A DNA stretch of 64,000 nucleotides from Prauserella_A oleivorans (lineage in GTDB: Bacteria; Actinomycetota; Actinomycetes; Mycobacteriales; Pseudonocardiaceae): contig NZ_JBHUNT010000001.1 of the NCBI RefSeq assembly GCF_042685745.1, forward strand, positions 1,798,001 to 1,862,000. The letters run 5' to 3'. Positions 46,931 to 55,623 of this stretch are shown here, one piece after another (the first letter of the stretch is position 1; the number at the start of each line of letters is the position of its first letter). Under the pieces are notes generated by a model, which saw only the letters and a list, made by a program, of their open reading frames with translations, was not told where the DNA came from and did not search any database. The position numbers were made by a program, and so were the translations under genes.

Positions 46931-47698
46931 ATGACAACGCGGGCGCTCGCCTATGAGCTCGTCGACGAGGTGGCCTGGGTGACGATCAACCGGCCGGAGG
47001 CGCGCAACGCGCTCAATTCGAAGGTTCGGTCCGCGCTGTTCGAGGCGTTCGACGCCTTCAACGCCGATCGCGACGCGAAGGTGCTGGTGCTCACCGGCGC
47101 CGGTGACGCTGCTTTCTGCGCCGGGGGAGACCTCAAGGAGATGGCCGACACGGAGTTGACTGTGCCGCCAGCGGACTTCGTTCCGCACCTCGGCCGCAAC
47201 GTCAAGGTCGACAAGCCCACCATCGCGGCGGTCAACGGGGTGGCCTACGCCGGTGGTTTCCTGCTTGCCCAGATGTGCGACCTGGTCGTGGCCGCCGAGC
47301 ACGCCCGGTTCGCGGTCACGGAGGTCAAGGTGGGCCGGGGTGCTCCGTGGGCCGCGCCGCTGCCGTGGCTCATTCCGCCGCGCGTGGCACTGCAGATCCT
47401 GCTGACCGGGGAGCCCATCGATGCCGCGCGGGCCCACCAGATCGGTCTGGTCAACGAGGTGGTCCCGGCCGGGGAGCTCCGGAAGGCGACGCAGCGCCTG
47501 GCGAAACGCATCGCGGCGAACGCGCCGCTGTCCGTGCTCGCCGCGAAGGCGATGGTGTACGCGGCCGCCGACCGCGGGTGGCACGACGCGCTGGACGAGG
47601 CTGACCGGATATGGGAGCCCGTCTACCTGAGTGAGGACGCGCAAGAGGGACCGCGCGCCTTCCGCGAGAAGCGCAAGCCGGTGTGGCGCGGCAGGTAG
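46931..47698 (+). CDS. Enoyl-CoA hydratase/isomerase (crotonase)
   Basis: The protein is 255 aa, complete. Crotonase motifs are the oxyanion-hole segments 'FCAGGDLKEMAD' and 'NGVAYAGGFLLAQMCDLVVA'. The usual catalytic-glutamate region reads 'EVKVGRGAPWAAPLPWLIP', without the canonical GGTQR, so the reaction may differ from simple hydration. AGGAGG lies about 10 bases before the ATG, 51 bp after the thioesterase. A decayed paralogue lies at 31925-32545. In a terpene-like pathway it could hydrate the carboxylated enoyl-CoA, but that is inference. Confidence 0.9.
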   Translation: MTTRALAYELVDEVAWVTINRPEARNALNSKVRSALFEAFDAFNADRDAKVLVLTGAGDAAFCAGGDLKEMADTELTVPPADFVPHLGRNVKVDKPTIAAVNGVAYAGGFLLAQMCDLVVAAEHARFAVTEVKVGRGAPWAAPLPWLIPPRVALQILLTGEPIDAARAHQIGLVNEVVPAGELRKATQRLAKRIAANAPLSVLAAKAMVYAAADRGWHDALDEADRIWEPVYLSEDAQEGPRAFREKRKPVWRGR

Positions 47699-47808
47699 CC
47701 GATTGCGCCCGCGCAGACCCGGCGACTGGCACCACGGGATCCGACCCACACCGGGTAGGTCGGACAGCGTGCGTCGTCAACTAGCGGGGCGGGCGGCCCC
47801 ACACCGGA

Positions 47809-47970
47809 TTGCGGCCACGGCCTGTCCTTGTCTTCCCGCTGTGGGGCCACCCGGACGGTGTGCTCAAGCGCGCGGGCCACACCAGAGCCTTGATCGAAGC
47901 GTGCCCGGCTCGCCGGCCGCGCGCTCAGGCCGGTGCGATCCACGGCACGGGGGAGGGCGTGCTGAGGCTG
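47809..47970 (+). pseudogene. Short remnant resembling RibB (DHBP synthase)
   Basis: Within 350 bp of otherwise empty sequence, one frame reads 'VLVFPLWGHPDGVLKRAGHT' followed by 'RALIEA'. This recalls the conserved 3,4-dihydroxy-2-butanone-4-phosphate synthase segment (FPL, then GVLxRxGHTEA). Nothing before or after continues the fold, and the frame then becomes nonsense. It looks like a leftover fragment of a riboflavin-pathway gene. The match is short, so confidence is limited. The remainder of 47699-48053 shows no gene. Confidence 0.4.
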
Positions 47971-48053
47971 TGGGGGCACTCCAACCGTTGTCGGTGTCAG
48001 AGCGAGGGCGGGGGTGCGCCTCAGCTGAGCCTGTGCTCAGTGGTGGCGGGTCG

Positions 48054-48701
48054 TCAGCGGTCGCCCGTGTGGGTTGGCGGCGTGTGGCTGGTGAGGAAGT
48101 TGTCGACAAGGTGTGCGCAGAACTGTTCGTCGTTGGGGGTGCCGGTGACGAGGCGGTTGAAGATGAGGGGGCCGATGAGTTGGGCGAGGGCGGTGGTGGT
48201 GTCGGTGCCGGGGCGGAGTGTGTTGTGGGCGGCGTCGCTGGTGAGGACGGCGTCGAAGGGTTGGCGGTATTGCTCGATGATGCGGCGGCGCAGGGTGTGC
48301 AGGTGTGGCCGGTCGCTCTGGGTGGGGGTCGAGGGTGTTGGTGCGATGCTCATGCCGAGCCAGGACAGCACGGTCAGTTGCAGGGGGGCGTGGTCAATGA
48401 GGTGGGCTTGGTTGGTCAGCAGCGTGAGCAGCCGTTCGCGTAGGGGGCCGTGGGCGGGTGCGGGTGCGACGGGGGGCAGCAGGCGTTCGAAGGCGGCGGC
48501 GAGCAGTTCGGTGCCGGTGCCGAAGTGGCGGTAGAGGGTGGCGCGGGCGATGCCGGCGGTGCGGGTGACCGCGTCGATGGTGACCGCGTCGATGCCGCCT
48601 TCGGCCAGTAGGTGGGTGGCGGCGTCGAGCAGCCGTGCGCGGGAGCGTGCCAGCCGCGGGTCTTCGTCCGGGGTGCTGGGTGTGGGGGCGGCGGTGGACA
48701 T
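48054..48701 (-). CDS. TetR/AcrR-family repressor of the adjacent exporter operon
   Basis: The protein is 215 aa. The TetR DNA-binding domain lies at about 18-65 ('ARLLDAATHLLAEGGIDAVT', 'AGIARATLYRHFGTGTELLA'), and the ligand domain after it is helical. It is divergent from the MFS exporter gene with 120 bp between them, and a long inverted repeat lies in that gap (48763-48800). The arrangement is the classic drug-efflux repressor/exporter pair: the ligand is probably the exported compound or one like it. Confidence 0.92.
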   Translation of the reverse strand: MSTAAPTPSTPDEDPRLARSRARLLDAATHLLAEGGIDAVTIDAVTRTAGIARATLYRHFGTGTELLAAAFERLLPPVAPAPAHGPLRERLLTLLTNQAHLIDHAPLQLTVLSWLGMSIAPTPSTPTQSDRPHLHTLRRRIIEQYRQPFDAVLTSDAAHNTLRPGTDTTTALAQLIGPLIFNRLVTGTPNDEQFCAHLVDNFLTSHTPPTHTGDR

Positions 48702-48762
48702 CGATCTCCTGCGTATCCGGAGGGCGGCGCGGGCGCGAGCAAGCCTAACGACAGCCGGACTT

Positions 48763-48800
48763 GTGAAACCGTCAGTCTAGGTCCGATACTGTCGGTTCAC
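48763..48800. promoter_or_regulatory. Operator-like inverted repeat between TetR and MFS genes
   Basis: The arms GTGAAACCGTCAG and CTGTCGGTTCAC are inverted repeats (one gap) separated by 13 bases. They lie between the divergent TetR and MFS genes, 23 bp before the exporter ATG. Length and symmetry fit a TetR-family operator, probably overlapping the exporter promoter and start of transcription. Binding by the adjacent TetR is inferred. Confidence 0.7.
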
Positions 48801-48822
48801 AAATGTTCGAGTCTTGCGGGTG

Positions 48823-50418
48823 ATGCGTGTGGCGGAGTCGGCCGGGGAAGCGGGCGGGGCGCGCCGTGGCTGGACGCTGGCGGTGTCGTGTCTGGCCGTG
48901 GCGTTGGTGATGGCCGGGGTGGCGTCGCTGACCACGGCGTTGCCGGAGCTGGCTGCGGATATCGGGGCGAGTCAGACGCAGGCGACGTGGATTGTGGATG
49001 CCTACACGTTGGTGTTGGCGGGCGTTCTGTTGCCGGCGGGCGCGGTGGGGGACCGTCTCGGGCGGCGCGGTGTGCTATTGGCTGGACTGGTCGTGTTCGC
49101 GGTGGGTTCGGCGCTGCCGCTGGTGATGGACACGCCGACAGGGGTGATTGTGTGCCGGGCGGTCGCGGGGTTGGGGGCGGCGCTGGTGATGCCGGCGACG
49201 TTGTCCCTGCTGACCGCGGAGTTCCCTGCCCGGCAGGCCGCGCGTGCGGTGGGAGTGTGGGCGGGTTTTGCCGGGGCGGGTGCGGTGCTGGGCATTCTCG
49301 GGGCCGGCGCGTTGTTGGCGGTCTGGTCGTGGCAGGCGGTGTTCGTGGCCACAGCGGTGTTGGCGCTGCTGCTGGTGGTGGGTGGCTGGTTCGTGCCGTC
49401 GTCGCGTGAGCCCGCGGCGCCCGGGCTGGATGTGCCGGGGGCGGTGCTGTCGGCGGCGGCGGTGGGGTTGGTGGTGTTCGGGGTGATCGAGGCTCCCGAT
49501 CACGGCTGGGACAGTGCGCTGGTGGTCGCCTCGCTCGGTGGTGGGGTGCTGGCGGGGGCCGGGTTCGTGCTCGTCGAACGACGACGGGCGGCACCGTTGC
49601 TGCAGGTCGGGTTGTTCGGCGACCGCGGGTTCGGTGCTGGCGCGGTGTCGCTGGTGGTGCAGTTCCTGGCCGCGTTCGGGGTGTTCTTCCTGCTGATGCA
49701 GCATCTGCAGCTGGTGTGGGGCTACTCGCCGCTGCGGGCGGGGCTGGCGTTGGCGCCGGTGGCCGTTCCGCTGGTCGTGGCCGCGGTGCTCGCACCGTGG
49801 GTGAGCGAGCGGGTGGGGTTGCGGGTGATGACCGGCGCCGGCCTGGCGCTGGTGGCTGGTGCGCTGGTCGGGATCGGCGGGCTGGGGGTGGACGAGGACT
49901 ATCCGCGGCTGGTGGTGTTCCTCGGTGTGTTCGGGCTCGGTCTGGGCATCTGCGCGACACCGGCCACCGCCGCCATCGTGCGCGGGGTTCCCCGCGCCAA
50001 ACAGGGCGTGGCCTCCGCGGTCAACGACGTCACCCGGGAACTCGGTGCCGCGGTGGGGATCGCGCTGGCCGGCAGCCTGCTCGCCAGCAGCTACCGCACC
50101 CATCTCGCCCCGCAGATCACCCACCTCCCCGCCGCAACTCGCGCCCAGGCCAGTGATTCGCTGGCCGCCGCGCTGCGGCTGGCCGGCGACACGCCCGCCG
50201 GACCTGATCTTGCCGCCGCGGCGCGGCGCGCCTTCGTCGACGGGTTCCACGACACCCTCAGCGCCCTTGCCGTGCTCACCGCGGTCACGGCCGTGGCGCT
50301 CACGGCGTGGGCTCCCGGACGCCACCGCGTGGACGGGCCGTCGCAGCCTGCGGAAACCTGCGGCAGTGACGCTACCGACTCTGCATTTGTCGCCGAACAG
50401 GACAGGAGTACTTCGTGA
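48823..50418 (+). CDS. MFS exporter, DHA2 (14-TM, EmrB/QacA) type
   Basis: The protein is 531 aa; an in-frame TTG three codons upstream is possible. About 14 hydrophobic helices are seen. Motif A is 'PAGAVGDRLGRRGVLLAG' between helices 2 and 3. The antiporter motif C region is 'GVWAGFAGAGAVLGILGAG'. 'VNDVTRELGAAVGIALAGSL' is typical of DHA2 exporters. It is a proton-driven drug or metabolite exporter in the cytoplasmic membrane. The stop overlaps the GTG of the BtrH-like gene, and the divergent TetR repressor shares an operator upstream. Confidence 0.92.
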   Translation: MRVAESAGEAGGARRGWTLAVSCLAVALVMAGVASLTTALPELAADIGASQTQATWIVDAYTLVLAGVLLPAGAVGDRLGRRGVLLAGLVVFAVGSALPLVMDTPTGVIVCRAVAGLGAALVMPATLSLLTAEFPARQAARAVGVWAGFAGAGAVLGILGAGALLAVWSWQAVFVATAVLALLLVVGGWFVPSSREPAAPGLDVPGAVLSAAAVGLVVFGVIEAPDHGWDSALVVASLGGGVLAGAGFVLVERRRAAPLLQVGLFGDRGFGAGAVSLVVQFLAAFGVFFLLMQHLQLVWGYSPLRAGLALAPVAVPLVVAAVLAPWVSERVGLRVMTGAGLALVAGALVGIGGLGVDEDYPRLVVFLGVFGLGLGICATPATAAIVRGVPRAKQGVASAVNDVTRELGAAVGIALAGSLLASSYRTHLAPQITHLPAATRAQASDSLAAALRLAGDTPAGPDLAAAARRAFVDGFHDTLSALAVLTAVTAVALTAWAPGRHRVDGPSQPAETCGSDATDSAFVAEQDRSTS

Positions 50419-51485
50419 CCGGACGACGCGTTATCAGCGACTACCCGCACCAGCTGGCCGGGCATTGCGGGTCAGGAGCGCTGCGCGACCTGATGCAGTG
50501 GGCCCGGCTGTCCTACGACGAGACGCCACTGGATGAAGGCACCGTGTTCGGGCTCGGCGGCGAACTCGGGTTCAGCTACCTGCGCCATCCCGCCATGAGC
50601 CCGCCGATCTACCTCGTGGGTCGGGGCCCCGACCTCACCGGTGGGTTCACCCGCCGTCTCGGGATCACCGCCACCCAGCATGCCACCGATGATCCCGACG
50701 AAGGCTGGGCCTGGGTCCGCGAGGAACTCGACCACGGGTATCCGGTGCTGTGCTGGGCCGACATCGCCCATCTCCCGTATCTGCGGGTGCGGCTGAGCAT
50801 GAGCCGCCACGACATCGTGATCACCGGCTACGACGACCACACCCGTACCGCTACCGTCGTCGACAACGACCGCGCCGACCCCCAACCCGTCCCCTACGAC
50901 GCGCTGGCCCGCGCCCGCAGCTCCACCGGATTCCCCGTACCCACCCGGCACACCACCTACCGGCTGCGCTACCCCACCCAGCTGCCGCCCCTGGCCGACA
51001 CCGCCGCCGACGCCTGCCACGCTGCCGCTCGAGCTCTGCGAAATGCCCAGTCACTGCTGCCTGCCGGTCAACTCGACGGGGTGGCCGACCTCGTGCATGG
51101 CGCCGGCCTGGACGGCATCAGCGTCTTCGTCGACGACCTGCGGCGCTGGCCCGACGTGTTCACCCCCACGCAACTGGATACCGTGCTCACCGCGCTGGCC
51201 GCGTTCATCGACAAGGCCGGCACCGGCGGCAGCCTGTTCCGCCGGCTGCAAGCCGACTACCTGCACTACCTCAACCAGCGCGCCGGCCTGCCCATAGCAG
51301 GACAAGCCGCCGACCTCTACGCCCAGCTCACCCAGCTCTGGCACGGCCTCGCCCGCATCGCCACCGCCGACATCTCCACCACCACCCGCGTCACCGCGCT
51401 CGCCGACACCGCGGAACATCTCCCCGAACTCGAACAGCAAGGCGCCGATCTGCTCGACCTCCTCGCCCGCGAACTCAGCTCTTGA
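50415..51485 (+). CDS. BtrH-like (butirosin biosynthesis H) domain protein with DUF4872
   Basis: The protein is 356 aa, GTG start overlapping the exporter stop (GTGA). The N-terminal domain (about 10-190) is papain/C39-like, as in BtrH: candidate nucleophile C18 in 'GHCGSGALRDL', H132 in 'SRHDIVITGYDD' and D150 in 'ATVVDNDRADP' complete a likely triad. The C-terminal helical domain (about 195-350) resembles DUF4872. BtrH moves an acyl group from a carrier protein to an aminoglycoside. Here there is no carrier protein or antibiotic cluster, but an exporter and a hydrolase, so the role may be modifying or detoxifying a small molecule. Confidence 0.8.
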   Translation: MTGRRVISDYPHQLAGHCGSGALRDLMQWARLSYDETPLDEGTVFGLGGELGFSYLRHPAMSPPIYLVGRGPDLTGGFTRRLGITATQHATDDPDEGWAWVREELDHGYPVLCWADIAHLPYLRVRLSMSRHDIVITGYDDHTRTATVVDNDRADPQPVPYDALARARSSTGFPVPTRHTTYRLRYPTQLPPLADTAADACHAAARALRNAQSLLPAGQLDGVADLVHGAGLDGISVFVDDLRRWPDVFTPTQLDTVLTALAAFIDKAGTGGSLFRRLQADYLHYLNQRAGLPIAGQAADLYAQLTQLWHGLARIATADISTTTRVTALADTAEHLPELEQQGADLLDLLARELSS

Positions 51486-51500
51486 CGCCCCGGAGACGCC

Positions 51501-52400
51501 GTGACCACTCCCACACCCCTCACCTACCGCCGCGCGGGCCTCACCCTGGCTGGTGACCACTGGACCGCACCACCAGCCACCCCATCGCGCGGCACCGCCG
51601 TCCTGCTCCACGGCGTCGGGCAAACCCGCCACTCCTGGCACCACACCGCCGCCCGGCTCGCCGGGCACGGCTGGACCGCGCTCACCCTCGACGCCCGCGG
51701 ACACGGTGACAGCGACTGGGCACACCCCCACGACTACACCGTCGATCACCTCGTGGACGACCTCGTCCACATCGCCGGCACCCTCAACGACACCCCCGTG
51801 CTCATCGGCGCCTCCATGGGCGGTATCACCGCACTGCTCGCCCACGCCGACCACACCATCGCCCGCGCCCTCGTACTCGTCGACATCGCGCCCCAGATCA
51901 ATCCCGCCGGCGCCGCCCGCATCCTCGATTTTATGACCCGCCACCGCGACGGCTTCGCCACCCTGGACGAGGCCGCCGCCGCGATCGCCGCCTACAACCC
52001 CCACCGAACCCGCCCCGCCACCACCCACGGACTCCGCAAGAACCTCCGCCAACACCGCGACGGCCGCTGGCGCTGGCACTGGGACCCGCAACTGCTCCAG
52101 TTCATCAGCGACACCTCCGCCCTCACCGACCTCACCACCCGCATGGACACCGCCGCCCAACAGATCACCATCCCCACCCTGCTCATCCGCGGCGAACTAT
52201 CCGACATCGTCAACCACGACTCCGTCGACCACCTTCTCCACCACATCCCCACCGCCCACACCGCCACCGTCACCAACACCGCACACATGGTCGCCGGCGA
52301 CGACAACGACATCTTCACCAACCACCTGATCGACTTCCTCAACCACCTCCTCCCCCTTCCACGCGCCGAATCGAGAAAGCGGAGCGGGCCAGGGACATGA
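51501..52400 (+). CDS. Alpha/beta hydrolase
   Basis: The protein is 299 aa, GTG start 15 bp after the BtrH-like gene. The nucleophile elbow has S105 in 'IGASMGGITALLAH'. The oxyanion loop is 'LLHGVGQTRHSW', 'LDARGHGDSDWAHP' follows, the acid is in 'LLIRGELSDIVNHD', and the catalytic histidine is in 'TNTAHMVAGDDND'. Substrate is unknown; esterases, lactonases and C-C hydrolases share this fold. With the BtrH-like protein and exporter it forms a three-gene operon. The coding sequence is unusually rich in CAC/ACC codons (His/Thr/Pro) compared with the metabolic genes. Confidence 0.88.
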   Translation: MTTPTPLTYRRAGLTLAGDHWTAPPATPSRGTAVLLHGVGQTRHSWHHTAARLAGHGWTALTLDARGHGDSDWAHPHDYTVDHLVDDLVHIAGTLNDTPVLIGASMGGITALLAHADHTIARALVLVDIAPQINPAGAARILDFMTRHRDGFATLDEAAAAIAAYNPHRTRPATTHGLRKNLRQHRDGRWRWHWDPQLLQFISDTSALTDLTTRMDTAAQQITIPTLLIRGELSDIVNHDSVDHLLHHIPTAHTATVTNTAHMVAGDDNDIFTNHLIDFLNHLLPLPRAESRKRSGPGT

Positions 52401-52573
52401 ATACCGGGACAGCGGCCGACACCGTTCCTCCGGCCTTGATCACCTGGCCTTCTGCCGCTACCGGATTGACCTGTTCCGCAGCTCCCGTGAGGGGAACGTC
52501 GGCTGGCCGACGAACGCCATCGCCCCGCCATCGCCACCCAGCTCGGTTACTCGGGCCCGGTGGTGCGTTGTCG

Positions 52574-53906
52574 GGTCTGTCAGATGAACGGTGGATCTGA
52601 TCTTGGTTCTCGTTGGTGGTCGGGTCGAGGCGTCCGGGGAAGGTGATCGCGAACGCGTTTAACGGCGCTTTCCAGGCACTTCAGCGCCGCGGCGTCGGAG
52701 GGGAAATGACCGCGGGCCTTGATTGCCCGCCGGTAGCGGGCGTTGATCGACTCGATCGCGTTCGTGGTGCAGATGACCTTGCGAATCTCGACGTCGTATT
52801 CGAGGAACGGCACGAACTCGGCCCAGGCGTTGCGCCACAACGCCACGATCGCCGGGTACTTGTCCTGCCACTGCTTCGCGAACTCGTCGAACCGGTCGGT
52901 GGCCGCCTGCTCCGATGGCGCCGTGTAGATCGGCTTCAGACCTCGCACGATCGCATCCCGGTGTTGGCGTCCGGCATAGCGGAACGAGTTACGGATCAGG
53001 TGGATCACGCATTGCTGCACGATGGTGTGTTCCCAGGTCGTGGTGATCGCTTCGGGTAGGCCCTTGAGCCCGTCGCAAACCGCGATCAGCACATCGGTCA
53101 CGCCGCGGTTCTTGAGCTCGGAGAAGACCTGCAGCCAGAACCGTGCCCCTTCACCACCATCGTCGCCGGCCCAGATACCGAGGATGTCTCGTTCACCGCT
53201 GGTGGTCACCCCGACGACGACATAGAACGGCTTGTTCACGACCTGGCCGCCACGAACCTTGATCACCAGGGCGTCGACGAAGATCACCGGATAGATCGAA
53301 TCGAGCGGCCGTGACGACCACTCGGCCATCTGGTCGACGACCTTGTCGGTGATCTTGGAGATCGTCTCCTTGGAGACCTTGGCCCCATAGACCTCGTCGA
53401 AGTGCGCGGCGACCTCGCCGGTGGTGAGCCCGCGGGCGGTCAACGACAGCACGATCTCGTCGATACCGTCCAACCGCCGCTGCCGCTTACGCACGATCTT
53501 CGGGTCGAAAGACGCGTCAGTGTCGCGGGGCACGTCGATCTCGACCGGGCCGATCTCGGTCAGCACCGTCTTCGACCTGGTCCCGTTGCGGGAGTTCCCG
53601 CTGTTGCGACCCATCGGGTCATGGCGTTCATAGCCGAGATGGTCATCCATCTCGGCCTCTAACGCCGTCTCCAGCACGTTCTTCGTCAGCCGGTTCAACA
53701 GCCCGTCCGGGCAGACCAGATCGACGCCCTGTTCCTTGGCCTGCGCCAACAGCTGCTCAGCCAACTGCCGCTGATCGATGCTCTCTCCGCTCACAGGATC
53801 GAGCATCTCTTCCGAGCCAACCTCACGATCGCTCGGATCAGTCATGGTCATTGGTCATGTCCTCTCGGTCAGACCAAGACCAGATCCACCGTTACCCGGA
53901 CAGTCC
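52574..53906 (-). mobile_element. IS256-family insertion sequence, copy 2
   Basis: The inverted-repeat ends match those of copy 1: the right end (by transposase orientation) starts at 52574, GGTCTGTCAGATGAACGG on the plus strand, and the left end finishes at 53906 with the complement of GGACTGTCCGGGTAACGG. No convincing target duplication flanks it. It carries no intron and so serves as the reference for the intron ends in copy 1. Confidence 0.85.
52580..53851 (-). CDS. IS256-family transposase with altered C-terminus
   Basis: The protein is 423 aa. Mutator-type DDE transposase: aspartates in 'VIFVDALVIKVRGGQ' and 'AVCDGLKGLPEAI', glutamate in 'CTTNAIESINARYRR'. Relative to copy 1 a 62-base stretch is missing after 'LKCL', between short CTG repeats. 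The last about 30 residues ('ESAVKRVRDHLPR' onward) are therefore out of the ancestral frame, ending 'RSDPPFI' inside the inverted repeat. The catalytic triad precedes the change, so activity is uncertain rather than excluded. Confidence 0.85.
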   Translation of the reverse strand: MTMTDPSDREVGSEEMLDPVSGESIDQRQLAEQLLAQAKEQGVDLVCPDGLLNRLTKNVLETALEAEMDDHLGYERHDPMGRNSGNSRNGTRSKTVLTEIGPVEIDVPRDTDASFDPKIVRKRQRRLDGIDEIVLSLTARGLTTGEVAAHFDEVYGAKVSKETISKITDKVVDQMAEWSSRPLDSIYPVIFVDALVIKVRGGQVVNKPFYVVVGVTTSGERDILGIWAGDDGGEGARFWLQVFSELKNRGVTDVLIAVCDGLKGLPEAITTTWEHTIVQQCVIHLIRNSFRYAGRQHRDAIVRGLKPIYTAPSEQAATDRFDEFAKQWQDKYPAIVALWRNAWAEFVPFLEYDVEIRKVICTTNAIESINARYRRAIKARGHFPSDAAALKCLESAVKRVRDHLPRTPRPDHQREPRSDPPFI

Positions 53907-53947
53907 CCAGATCAGACCCGATTCGTGGCCCAAGTCAGGTCCCCGGT

Positions 53948-54580
53948 GTGCTGGAGCGCTATCAGCGGCGCACGGTGCGATTGATCGAGCAACTACGCGG
54001 CGTCGTCAGAGAGCTTGCGGGCCGCGCGTCGGCTCGGTTGCTACCCGTGATGGGAATCGCTGCGGGCAAGGACACTGCGGTGCGTGCGTTGTTGGGTATC
54101 GCCTTGCCCGAGCGGACGGTGCCGCGGGTGCTGGGGATCGATGACTTCGCTCTGCGTCGCGGCCGCCAGTACGCCACGGTGTTGATCGACGCCGACAGCG
54201 GCGTCCGCATCGACGTGCTGCCCGGCCGTGGCGCGAGCGTGGTCGCCGACTGGCTACGTGGCCATCCCGGCGTCGAGATCGTGTGCCGCGACGGGTCGAA
54301 CACCTACGCCCAAGCCGTCCGCGATGCCGACCCGGCCGTGCAGCAGGTCGCGGACCGGTGGCATCTGTGGCACGGCCTGGCTGAAGCAGCGGCCAAAGAG
54401 GTGGCGGCCCACTCTGCCTGCTGGGCCGGGGCAACCGGCGTCCAGGACGGGCCGCTGGCTCGCACCAACATCGAGCGCTGGCATCAGGTGCATGACCTAC
54501 TCAAGCAAGGTCACGGACTGTTGGAGTGCACCCGGCGGCTGAATCTGTCTCTGAACACTGTCAAGCGCTATGCCTGTGCG
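53948..54580 (+). pseudogene. ISL3-family transposase fragment, cut at both ends
   Basis: About 210 codons of an ISL3 transposase core: 'LERYQRRTVRLIEQLRGVV', 'RVLGIDDFALRRGRQYATVL', 'VLPGRGASVVADWLRGHPGV' and 'VADRWHLWHGLAEAAAKEV'. The N-terminal zinc-binding/HTH part is missing near the IS256 end at 53906. The 3' part ends where the IS481-type element begins (54581), just after 'LNLSLNTVKRY'. It lacks the last catalytic glutamate region and is dead. Confidence 0.85.
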
Positions 54581-55596
54581 ACTGCGGTAGACCGGCTTCG
54601 CCCGGGCGCTTCGGCTTGGGTCTTCTGTCGGAGTCTTCCATAGGGTGTCTGTCCGTTGAGGCTGCCGTGGGGGCGGTCGTAGTTGTAGTAGTCCTGCCAT
54701 TCTTTGAGGCGGGCGTTGAAGACGTTGACGTCGTCGATGACGATGCCGTCGAGCAGGCGGTAGAACTCGTCGGCGTCGATCCGGTGAGACCGCTCCACTT
54801 TGCCGTTCAGTCGTGGCGTGCGGGGCTTGATGTAGACGTGCCCGATGCCCTTGTCGAGCACGTGCCAGTGGAACTGGGTGCCGAACTCGGTGCCGAACTC
54901 GGTGCCGTTGTCCGTCTGGATCTTCTCTACAGCGAACGGCAGCTGGGACAGCACGTAGTCCAGGAACTGGATCGCGGTCTTCTGGTTGAGCGTGGGGTAG
55001 ATCTTCAGGATCCGCAGCCGGGTGCAGTCGTCGATCGCGGTGAACTAGTAGAACTTGCCGCGCCGCCCGACCGGCTTGAGCGAGACGCCGGTCTTGCTGA
55101 CCTTGGGCAGGGGTTCGACGAACTTGACGTCGATCTGCACCTGATGTCCCGGGCGTTGCTTCTCGTAGCGCTTCCATCGGCGATCGTGGCGCTGATATCG
55201 CTGCGATGTGGGCAGCCGGCCCATGCCCAAGTGGCACAGGATTCGCCACACGGTCGAGCGGCTGATGGTGACGTCGTGGTAACGCTGCAGGTACATCGCG
55301 ATCTTCTCCGGCCCGAAGTGGTAGTTGCGCCGCAGGTGGATGATCTTGTCCACCACGTCGGCGCGGGTGGCGTTCGGGCTGGTCCGCGGCCGCTTCGACC
55401 GATCTCGTAGCCCGTCGACGCCGTCGGCCTCGTACCGGCGCAGCCACTTGTAGTACGTCGGCAGGCTGATGCCGTAGTAGCGGCACGTCATCGCGACGTT
55501 GCCGGACACTTCCTCCGCATGACGAAGGACCGCGAGGCGCCGACGCACCTCGCGGTCCAACACGGGCTCACTCACCCGGATCCCTATGATCAACAA
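54568..55596 (-). pseudogene. IS481-type transposase with in-frame stop
   Basis: From the TTG at 55596 the protein has an HTH ('NVAMTCRYYGISLPTYYKWL') and the start of the rve/DDE domain ('IQIDVK'-like 'GHQVQIDVKFVEPLPK'). It stops at a TAG (55045-55047) inside 'GRRGKFY-stop-FTAIDD'. The continuation in the same frame has 'KIQTDNGTEFG', 'RTPRLNGKVERSHRIDADEF' and 'YNYDRPHGSLNGQTPY'. A 12-base tandem duplication also repeats 'GTEF'. A single CAG-to-TAG change would explain the stop. It is inactive unless read through. Confidence 0.87.
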
Positions 55597-55623
55597 GCCC
55601 AGGTGTCAACCATCTCCCGCAGT
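54581..55623 (-). mobile_element. IS481-type insertion sequence at a rearrangement breakpoint
   Basis: Short imperfect inverted ends are seen: ACTGCGGTAGA from 54581 and the complement of ACTGCGGGAGA ending at 55623. One flank is ISL3 transposase, the other the C-terminal half of a conjugation ATPase, with no target duplication. The element therefore marks a junction created by recombination or deletion rather than a simple insertion. End positions are approximate to a few bases. Confidence 0.7.

Noticed and set aside
48797..49960. 387-codon Pro/Arg/Thr-rich minus-strand frame
   Set aside because: Low-complexity antisense of the MFS exporter; no start signal or domain.
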